DNA of 5,061 nucleotides from an uncultured Rhizobiaceae group bacterium (GTDB lineage Bacteria > Pseudomonadota > Alphaproteobacteria > Rhizobiales > Rhizobiaceae): the NCBI GenBank assembly GCA_937923355.1, contig CALAIO010000193.1, positions 1-5,061 on the forward strand. The letters are read 5' to 3'. Under the pieces are notes generated by a model that made no database searches, had not been told where the DNA came from, and was given only the letters and a program-made list of their open reading frames with translations. Positions 1 to 4,864 of the stretch are shown piece by piece. The position numbers and the translations under genes are program-made. Position 1 is the first letter of the stretch; the number at the start of each line of letters is the position of its first letter.

Positions 1-109
1 ACTTGCGCTGGCATTGAGTTTGGTAATGAAAAATAAGGCTGCTGATCATCCGGGTTCCCGGGGTCCGTTTAGGGCACAATTAAAATTACTAGATGAACAA
101 CAACTTTGA
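1..109 (+). CDS. Possible C-terminal end of an unidentified upstream protein (partial)
   Basis: Read from base 2, the frame is open from the window edge to a TGA at 107-109, giving 35 residues that begin LALALSLVMKNKAADHPGSR and end LLDEQQL. The other two forward frames stop early, at or before base 36. Codon choice (TTG, GCT, GAT, CAA) resembles the downstream genes, and an end at 109 leaves a natural 34-bp gap before the rhodanese start at 144. I do not recognise the family: the segment has a short hydrophobic helix-like run and then a basic, glycine/proline-containing turn. It is too short to exclude a chance open frame, so this call is tentative. Confidence 0.38.
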   Translation, partial: LALALSLVMKNKAADHPGSRGPFRAQLKLLDEQQL

Positions 110-126
110 AACATGTCGTTTCAAAG
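104..126. promoter_or_regulatory. Perfect 9-bp inverted repeat upstream of the rhodanese gene
   Basis: The left arm CTTTGAAAC (104-112) and right arm GTTTCAAAG (118-126) are exact reverse complements separated by ATGTC. The repeat ends 3 bp before the GGAG ribosome binding site (130-133). No T-run follows, so it is not a classical terminator. It could be a repressor operator or an mRNA hairpin in the leader. It also contains the TGA stop of the putative upstream frame. The symmetry is seen directly; its role is inferred. Confidence 0.5.
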
Positions 127-129
127 AGC

Positions 130-133
130 GGAG
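130..133 (+). promoter_or_regulatory. Ribosome binding site deciding the rhodanese start
   Basis: GGAG lies 10 nt before the ATG at 144. The alternative in-frame ATG at 93 has no Shine-Dalgarno-like sequence, would overlap the putative upstream frame, and would add 17 residues not expected for the family. The site therefore favours 144. Confidence 0.7.
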
Positions 134-143
134 AAACTGTGTC

Positions 144-572
144 ATGACATATGAGGGGGATGTTAGTTGCAAAGAATGTTTTTCAGCATTGCAACAAAAT
201 CAACATGCTCAACTTGTAGACGTGCGCACAGTGCCTGAATGGATTTTTGTTGGAACACCTGATTTGGAGCAGCTTGGAAAACAAGTGCATACCATCGAGT
301 GGCAGCAGTTTCCGAACATGCAGGTCAATCCGGAGTTCGTCGAAAAAGTAGCCATGGCTACAGAAGCCATTGGTGCTGACAAGAATGCTGAAATTTATTG
401 TCTTTGTCGCTCCGGCGTTCGGAGCATTGCAGCGGCGCAGGCCTTAACAGCGGCTGGTTTCACAAAAGCATACAACGTGCTTGCCGGTTTTGAAGGGGAT
501 CATAATCATGAAGGGAGGAGAGGGACTGTCGCAGGATGGAAGTTTGACCAACTGCCCTGGGGACAAAGATGA
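144..572 (+). CDS. Single-domain rhodanese-like sulfurtransferase
   Basis: The 142-residue protein is one complete rhodanese domain. It begins MTYEGDVSCKEC, contains LVDVRT (24-29, the conserved aspartate/arginine strand), VEWNFVG-type residues at 30-37, and the active-site loop CRSGVR (88-93), in which C88 is the expected persulfide-forming cysteine. It ends with the family-typical GFEGD...GTVAGWK...LPW block (115-139). No signal peptide or membrane segment is visible, so a cytoplasmic protein is expected. Rhodaneses of this size move sulfane sulfur from donors such as thiosulfate to thiol or cyanide acceptors; the physiological partner cannot be read here. Three further cysteines, C9, C12 and C86, are present, C9 and C12 forming a CKEC motif. 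The start at 144 rests on the GGAG at 130-133 and on family fit. An 85-bp gap separates it from dnaA, so co-transcription is possible but unproven. Confidence 0.93.
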   Translation: MTYEGDVSCKECFSALQQNQHAQLVDVRTVPEWIFVGTPDLEQLGKQVHTIEWQQFPNMQVNPEFVEKVAMATEAIGADKNAEIYCLCRSGVRSIAAAQALTAAGFTKAYNVLAGFEGDHNHEGRRGTVAGWKFDQLPWGQR

Positions 573-640
573 TGCTTTCACAAGCAGCTACCAAAGCAAG
601 ATTTTAAAAAGACGAAAATAAAACAAACAAAATTTCTAAA

Positions 641-645
641 AGAGG
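641..645 (+). promoter_or_regulatory. Ribosome binding site of dnaA
   Basis: AGAGG lies 12 nt before the ATG at 658 in an A-rich leader. The spacing is long, suggesting modest strength, but the next in-frame ATG (742) has no Shine-Dalgarno-like sequence, so 658 is preferred. The rest of the 573-657 gap is A-rich, with only a weak 5-bp hairpin (573-577 with 582-586) and no convincing promoter. Confidence 0.55.
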
Positions 646-657
646 CAATTACCAACA

Positions 658-2289
658 ATGAACCAGATCAATGAAACTGACCATACTCAAACAAATAAAA
701 AAGACACATGGTCAAAAATATCTGGTCCGGATCTGGCTAAAATGAATTTTAAGATACAAGATGAACCAACAAAAGATGAGCAACATTGCCCATCAATAAA
801 AAAAGCGGGAGGGAATGAAGACGTGGGGGACAACAAGAAAAAAGGTTCTGGAAAATCACCTGAGCAGCAATGGCAAAGAATTAGAAAAAAGCTTCAGATT
901 AAGCTAGGCCAGGATGTTTTTGATAGCTGGTTTGGCCGCTTGAAAATTTACTGTGTTGAAGGTGGTGTTGCTTCTCACAGTGTTCCTACAGCATTTTTGA
1001 AAAGCTGGATTTTGTCAAAATACCGCGATGTTCTTCTGGAGCTTTGGCAGGAAGAAGATAAATCCGTACTTCGCGTCGACGTTGCCATTCGCAAGCCAAC
1101 CGTTCAGCCGCTCGCGACTGAAGAAGCTGCGGCAAAGGCGGAAGCTGTTAAAAAGAAAACTGCTGAAACCAATCCAAACCCGATGTTGTCGATGCGCGGC
1201 TTTGGAACTCGCAATACTAGCAGAAACATTGAACAGACCTCTGGTTTTTCTGGCTCGCCTCTTGATACAAAGCATACGTTCGAAAGCTTCATTGAAGGAA
1301 ATTCAAACCGTATGGTCCATGCAGCGGCGCGCACGATTGCAGATGACATTACCGCTTCACATTTTAATCCGCTTATTATTCATGCTGGTGTTGGCCTTGG
1401 TAAAACGCACATTCTGCAAGCGATCGCCTGGCGCGTACGTAACAAAAACCCAAAGGCACGTGTCCTTTATCTAACTGCTGAATATTTCATGTGGCGTTTT
1501 GCGTCTGCCATTCGCGACAAAACCGCCCTTACGTTGAAAGAGTCATTACGTGATATCGATATTCTTCTCATTGATGATCTGCAATTCTTGCAAGGCCAAT
1601 CCATTCAGGCAGAGTTTTGCCACTTGCTGAATGAGTTGATTGATAGTGCGCGTCAGGTCGTTGTGGCGGCTGATCGCCCACCGAGTGAGTTGGAAAGTCT
1701 CGATGAGCGTGTTCGTTCACGTCTCAAAGGGGGTGTCACCCTTGAAATGAAGGCACCTGATTATGAAACACGCAAGGAAATTTTGAATATCCGCTACAAG
1801 GAAGCAAAAGCCGAGCAACCTAATTTGAACATTCCGGAAGATATTCTGCACTATGTCGCGCGTCAGGTTTCTTCTAGCGGCCGTGATGTTGAAGGTGCTT
1901 TTAATCAGCTTTTGGTACAGCATCAGTTTTCAGAAGGTAGCATGAGCCTGGAAGAGCTGGATAAAATTCTTGCACACCTCATTAAATCCGCAGACACAAA
2001 ACGCGTTCGCATAGAGGATATTCAGAAAATCGTTGCACGTCAGTTTAATGTAAGCAAAAACGATCTGCTTTCTAATCGCAGAACACGTGTGATTGTGAGG
2101 CCAAGACAAATTGCAATGTATCTTGCAAAGGTCATGACACCGCGTTCATTACCGGAGATAGGCAGACGTTTTGGTGGTCGAGATCATACGACAGTGCTTC
2201 ACGCAGTTCGCAAGATTGAATCCATGACATCTGACGATCAAAAGCTTGAGCATGAGATTGAATTATTAAAACGTCTTATTCTGGAGTAA
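658..2289 (+). CDS. dnaA: Chromosomal replication initiator protein DnaA
   Basis: DnaA is the AAA+ ATPase that binds the origin, melts it and recruits the replicative helicase. All four domains are present in 543 residues. Domain I spans about 69-146; W72 in EQQWQRI aligns with the interaction tryptophan of other DnaAs, followed by SWFGRLK. A short linker, domain II, covers about 147-205. Domain III begins HTFESFIEGNSNRM and carries Walker A AGVGLGKT (243-250), Walker B LLIDDLQF (303-310), a sensor I segment AADR (337-340), the box VII arginine region LDERVRSRLKGG (348-359) and sensor II GRDVEGAFN (408-416). Domain IV has the DNA-binding signature SLPEIGRRFGGRDHTTVLHA (497-516). Residues 1-67 are an unusual Lys/Asn/Asp-rich, probably disordered extension that makes the protein longer than the E. 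coli one (467). The 658 start depends on a weak AGAGG; 742 is the alternative. dnaN follows after 182 bp. Confidence 0.98.
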   Translation: MNQINETDHTQTNKKDTWSKISGPDLAKMNFKIQDEPTKDEQHCPSIKKAGGNEDVGDNKKKGSGKSPEQQWQRIRKKLQIKLGQDVFDSWFGRLKIYCVEGGVASHSVPTAFLKSWILSKYRDVLLELWQEEDKSVLRVDVAIRKPTVQPLATEEAAAKAEAVKKKTAETNPNPMLSMRGFGTRNTSRNIEQTSGFSGSPLDTKHTFESFIEGNSNRMVHAAARTIADDITASHFNPLIIHAGVGLGKTHILQAIAWRVRNKNPKARVLYLTAEYFMWRFASAIRDKTALTLKESLRDIDILLIDDLQFLQGQSIQAEFCHLLNELIDSARQVVVAADRPPSELESLDERVRSRLKGGVTLEMKAPDYETRKEILNIRYKEAKAEQPNLNIPEDILHYVARQVSSSGRDVEGAFNQLLVQHQFSEGSMSLEELDKILAHLIKSADTKRVRIEDIQKIVARQFNVSKNDLLSNRRTRVIVRPRQIAMYLAKVMTPRSLPEIGRRFGGRDHTTVLHAVRKIESMTSDDQKLEHEIELLKRLILE

Positions 2290-2312
2290 GCGCCTTATAA
2301 AGTTTGGGGCTA

Positions 2313-2351
2313 GGGGAAAAACGAGCATTGGGGGATGTCTTGGTTTTCCCC
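2313..2351 (+). repeat. Stem-loop with alternative pairing partners after dnaA
   Basis: GGGGAAAA (2313-2320) is the exact complement of TTTTCCCC (2344-2351), giving an 8-bp stem with a 23-nt loop. Extended by one A, the left arm also pairs over 9 bp with TTTTTCCCC at 2388-2396. TTGGGG at 2304-2309 and 2328-2333 can compete for CCCCAA (2348-2353). It starts 24 bp after the dnaA stop, but the first stem is not followed by a T-run, so a simple intrinsic terminator is unlikely. The pairing is seen directly; function as an attenuator, mRNA end or protein-binding region is inferred. Confidence 0.4.
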
Positions 2352-2397
2352 AACAGCTTTAAGCCTTTACCCTTGAAAAATGTGTCATTTTTCCCCA
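2347..2397 (+). promoter_or_regulatory. Two TCCCCA motifs, possible weak DnaA sites
   Basis: TCCCCA occurs at 2347-2352 and 2392-2397, each inside TTTTCCCCA, which matches 7 of 9 bases of the TTATCCACA DnaA box. TCCCCA is the sequence described for weak 'W-box' DnaA sites at the Caulobacter origin. No full-consensus box was found in the spacer, so DnaA binding is only a suggestion. Confidence 0.22.
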
Positions 2398-2406
2398 CTC
2401 TATATT
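2375..2406 (+). promoter_or_regulatory. Compact dyad plus -10-like box, candidate dnaN promoter/operator
   Basis: GAAAAATG (2375-2382) and CATTTTTC (2386-2393) are perfect inverted repeats with a 3-nt centre (TGT). Eight bases later lies TATATT (2401-2406), a 5-of-6 match to the -10 consensus. The only good -35-like hexamer, TTGAAA at 2373-2378, is 22 bp from it, too far for a standard sigma-70 promoter. The dyad would cover the -35 position, as an activator or repressor site would. dnaN starts 65 bp after the -10-like box. Confidence 0.33.
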
Positions 2407-2456
2407 TAAGAGTATGGGCTGTTAGCATTTCATTGCAAACGCAGCTGTAATTTCCC

Positions 2457-2461
2457 AGGAG
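2457..2461 (+). promoter_or_regulatory. Ribosome binding site of dnaN
   Basis: AGGAG lies 10 nt before the ATG at 2472. Another ATG at 2464 is out of frame and only 2 nt from the site, so 2472 is the start; its product begins with the family-typical MRVTIEQSNLLKSL. Confidence 0.8.
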
Positions 2462-2471
2462 TTATGCCGCA

Positions 2472-3590
2472 ATGCGCGTTACGATTGAACAATCAAATCT
2501 ATTGAAATCGCTTGGACATGTTTACCGTGTTGTTGAGCGTCGCAATACAATTCCTATTCTTTCAAATGTTTTGCTAAAGGCAGAAGGTGGCGACCTTCAC
2601 CTAAAAGCAACAGATCTCGATTTGGAGATTTATGAAAAAACACCAGCCGTTGTAGAGCAACCAGGTAGCACCACTGTTCCAGCGCATATGTTGTATGAAA
2701 TTATCCGTAAACTGCCAGGCGGTTCAGAAGTGATGCTATCCATTGATGGTGATAGCTCAACCATGAAAATAGCTTCTGGTCGCTCTCAGTTCACTTTGCA
2801 GATGCTGCCGGTCGAGGATTTCCCTGATATTTCTGCTGGCGAATTCAGTCACAGTTTTGCTTGTGCAACAGGCGAATTGAAAAAACTTATTAGCCACACA
2901 CAATTTGCAATCTCAACGGAAGAAACGCGTTATTACCTGAACGGTATTTTCTTACACACAGTTGAAGACGATGGCGAGACAGTGCTTCGCGCTGTCGCAA
3001 CAGACGGACACAGACTGGCACGCTCACAAACAACTGCCCCAGATGGTGCCGATGGAATGCCTGGCATTATCATTCCGCGCAAGGCAGTGGGTGAAATTCA
3101 GCGTCTTGTAGAAGACCCTGACGCAGCTGTTCATGTAGAACTCTCAGACAGTAAAATTCGTTTAAGCGTCGGTGAAACTGTTCTGACTTCAAAGCTCATT
3201 GATGGAACCTTCCCTGACTATAATCGTGTGATTCCGGCAGGAAACGACAAGGCGCTTGTGATGGAACGTTCGATTTTTGCAAGTGCGGTTGATCGTGTTT
3301 CTACCATTTCATCTGAGCGCGGTCGGGCAGTAAAACTAGCCTTGAGCGAAGGGCAGATGGTCTTGTCGGTCAATAACCCTGATTCAGGTACTGCCGAAGA
3401 AGAGATTGCTGTAAATTACAAATCAGATGATTTGCAAATTGGTTTTAACTCCCGTTACCTGCTGGACATTACCAATCAGCTTACAGGCGAAGAAGCGACT
3501 TTCATGCTTTCAGATCCAGGGTCTCCAACTCTGATTAAGGACTCTGATGAAAGCGGCGCTATCTATGTCCTAATGCCGATGCGCGTTTAA
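2472..3590 (+). CDS. dnaN: DNA polymerase III beta subunit (sliding clamp)
   Basis: The product is a 372-residue beta clamp, close to the 366 of E. coli. Two copies form a ring around DNA that tethers the replicative polymerase and docks other repair and replication proteins; loaded clamps also promote hydrolysis of DnaA-bound ATP in studied bacteria. Three clamp-fold domains are expected at roughly 1-125, 126-250 and 251-372. Recognisable segments are RRNTIPILSNVLL (23-35), ATDLDLEI (46-53), PVEDFPD (113-119), ATDGHRLA (176-183, lining the peptide-binding pocket), DGTFPDYNRVIP (244-255), and the terminal YVLMPMRV, whose MPMR also lines that pocket. Nothing is missing. It follows dnaA in the classical order and precedes recF by 27 bp, so dnaN-recF co-transcription is likely. 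The spacer upstream may hold its own promoter. Confidence 0.98.
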   Translation: MRVTIEQSNLLKSLGHVYRVVERRNTIPILSNVLLKAEGGDLHLKATDLDLEIYEKTPAVVEQPGSTTVPAHMLYEIIRKLPGGSEVMLSIDGDSSTMKIASGRSQFTLQMLPVEDFPDISAGEFSHSFACATGELKKLISHTQFAISTEETRYYLNGIFLHTVEDDGETVLRAVATDGHRLARSQTTAPDGADGMPGIIIPRKAVGEIQRLVEDPDAAVHVELSDSKIRLSVGETVLTSKLIDGTFPDYNRVIPAGNDKALVMERSIFASAVDRVSTISSERGRAVKLALSEGQMVLSVNNPDSGTAEEEIAVNYKSDDLQIGFNSRYLLDITNQLTGEEATFMLSDPGSPTLIKDSDESGAIYVLMPMRV

Positions 3591-3599
3591 TTTTATTTT

Positions 3600-3611
3600 C
3601 CGCAAAGGCGG
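3600..3611 (+). promoter_or_regulatory. recF ribosome binding site within a small hairpin
   Basis: CCGC (3600-3603) can pair with GCGG (3608-3611) around an AAAG loop. The Shine-Dalgarno-like AAAGG (3604-3608) lies mostly in that loop, 9 nt before the TTG start at 3618. A 4-bp stem is weak, but together with TTG initiation it is compatible with low RecF synthesis or coupling to dnaN translation. The pairing is seen; the effect is inferred. Confidence 0.4.
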
Positions 3612-3617
3612 TGACCT

Positions 3618-4751
3618 TTGAACTCCGTCTATATTGAAAAACTCAAGCTCACAACATTTCGCAATCATGCGGCGATGTCTGTTGATCTTGGGTCTTCGCA
3701 CGTAGTTCTGACAGGTGAGAATGGCGCAGGCAAAACCAATATTCTGGAAGCAGTTTCTTTCTTGTCTCCAGGTCGCGGGCTTCGAAGAACCTCTTATGAC
3801 AAAGTCGGCAAGGCGGGCGAAAGCGGCGCATGGACGGTTTTTGCACAAATGCAAGGGGCGCAGGGTGACGTGAAAATCGGAACTGGGTTGCAGGAAACAG
3901 CCTTCGGGGTGGAAACATCCAGAAAAGTGCATATCAATGGCGCCCAGGCCAAAACGTCCGATGAACTTTTGGAGCATTCGCGTATTCTTTGGCTTACACC
4001 CTCTATGGACGGGTTGTTTACAGGAGCAACAAGTGACCGAAGACGCTTTCTGGATAGATTGGTGTTGGCTGTCGACCCAAGGCACGGCAGGCGCGTGGGT
4101 GATTATGAAAAATCAATGCGTGCACGCAACAAGCTTTTAAGCGAAGACTATCCGGATCAAACCTGGCTTGATGCGACAGAGGCGCAATTAGCGGAGCTTG
4201 GTGTTGCAGTAGCTTCGGCAAGATATGAATTGGTAAACCTCTTGTCAGAAACCATTGTGCGCAACAATGATCCCGATAGCCCTTTTCCGGATGCGCTGGT
4301 CTCAATCTCGGGAAGTCTCGAAAACGAAATTGGTGAAGTTTCTGCAACTGATTTGGAAGTGGAATATCTTGATCGTCTAAGAAATAATCGCCGAATTGAT
4401 GCAAGGGCCGGTCGTACTCTCGAAGGGCCACACCGTTCAGATTTGGTTGTGCAACATAGACCCAAAGCCATGCCTGCATCTCAATGTTCAACCGGTGAGC
4501 AAAAGGCACTTTTAATCGGATTGCTCTTGGCGCATGCAAGACTGGTTGGAGAAATGCACGATGCAACGCCAATCCTTCTCTTGGATGAAGTGGCAGCCCA
4601 TTTGGATGAGGGTAGAAGAGCCGCACTTTATGACATGATCGATGCGCTGGGGTGTCAGGCCTGGATGACGGGTACAGACCGTGATTTATTCAAGGCATTG
4701 GATAACAGGGCAATTTTCTTAACCGTCGAGGATGGCAAGGTAACATCATGA
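3618..4751 (+). CDS. recF: DNA replication and repair protein RecF
   Basis: RecF is an SMC/ABC-like ATPase that, with RecO and RecR, helps load RecA at single-stranded gaps. The 377-residue protein opens MNSVYIEKLKLTTFRNH, the family N-terminus with the FRN motif. It carries Walker A GENGAGKT (33-40) followed by NILEAVSFLSPGRGLR, the conserved RRRFLDRLV region (141-149), the ABC signature CSTGEQKALLIGLLLAHARL (290-309), Walker B ILLLDE (319-324) and the D-loop AHLD (327-330). Length is near that of E. coli (357). The start is TTG: TGA at 3612-3614 blocks extension upstream, and the next in-frame ATG (3675) would delete the FRN motif. AAAGG at 3604-3608 serves as ribosome binding site. It lies 27 bp after dnaN, probably in the same transcript. 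The lack of any gap or frameshift suggests a functional gene. Confidence 0.97.
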   Translation: MNSVYIEKLKLTTFRNHAAMSVDLGSSHVVLTGENGAGKTNILEAVSFLSPGRGLRRTSYDKVGKAGESGAWTVFAQMQGAQGDVKIGTGLQETAFGVETSRKVHINGAQAKTSDELLEHSRILWLTPSMDGLFTGATSDRRRFLDRLVLAVDPRHGRRVGDYEKSMRARNKLLSEDYPDQTWLDATEAQLAELGVAVASARYELVNLLSETIVRNNDPDSPFPDALVSISGSLENEIGEVSATDLEVEYLDRLRNNRRIDARAGRTLEGPHRSDLVVQHRPKAMPASQCSTGEQKALLIGLLLAHARLVGEMHDATPILLLDEVAAHLDEGRRAALYDMIDALGCQAWMTGTDRDLFKALDNRAIFLTVEDGKVTS

Positions 4752-4864
4752 AAATCTGCACAAAAACTTGCCTGAACTTGTGTTTTACCCCTGCGACAGG
4801 GTGGTCTATTGTGTGACAACTGATAAGTACCCATATGTAAAGAAATACAAAAAGAACGTAAGTC
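4752..4864 (+). other. recF-dxs spacer with weak hairpin and hexamer repeat
   Basis: The 113-bp spacer holds CCCTG (4789-4793) and CAGGG (4797-4801), a 5-bp GC-rich stem with a 3-nt loop. No T-run follows, so it is at best a weak terminator. AACTTG occurs twice with starts 10 bp apart (4765-4770 and 4775-4780). TTGTGT (4809-4814) and TATGTA (4834-4839) could be -35 and -10 elements but are 19 bp apart and poorly matched. A 22-codon frame overlaps the recF stop at 4748. None of these is convincing alone. Confidence 0.25.

Noticed and set aside
50..61. CCGGG-TT-CCCGG inverted repeat as a terminator or operator
   Set aside because: A 2-nt loop cannot form a normal hairpin, no T-run follows, and it falls inside the putative upstream coding frame. 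A tRNA T-arm was also considered, but the rest of a cloverleaf is absent.
93..143. Longer rhodanese reading from the ATG at 93
   Set aside because: It has no ribosome binding site, overlaps the putative upstream frame and runs through the 104-126 dyad. Family homology begins at the ATG at 144, which has GGAG 10 nt upstream.
573..598. TGCTT/AAGCA hairpin after the rhodanese stop as a terminator
   Set aside because: The stem is only 5 bp and AT-containing, and no T-run follows; it is not strong enough to call.
1028..1474. 148-codon plus-strand open frame in another frame of dnaA
   Set aside because: It overlaps the conserved DnaA domains entirely; the translation is Arg/Leu-rich and low in recognisable structure.
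1462..1684. Sensor I AADR in DnaA as a damaged ATPase site
   Set aside because: The same substitution is, from memory, usual in related alphaproteobacterial DnaA proteins, and Walker A, Walker B, box VII and sensor II are intact, so it is a lineage trait rather than decay.
2306..2343. G-quadruplex in the dnaA-dnaN spacer
   Set aside because: Only three G-runs of four or more are present, plus a GG; the loops are uneven, so a stable four-tract quadruplex is not supported.
2290..2471. Calling this spacer the chromosomal origin
   Set aside because: No full-consensus DnaA box cluster or clear AT-rich unwinding element was found, and in several studied alphaproteobacteria the origin is not between dnaA and dnaN.
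3570..4085. 171-codon minus-strand open frame across the dnaN-recF junction
   Set aside because: It is antisense to the dnaN end and the recF start, Cys/His/Arg-rich without an ordered metal-binding pattern, and has no supporting context.
4018..4626. 202-codon open frame on the minus strand within recF
   Set aside because: It lies wholly antisense to a gene with intact RecF motifs, and its translation is rich in H, P, R and L with no recognisable domain, as expected of an antisense shadow.
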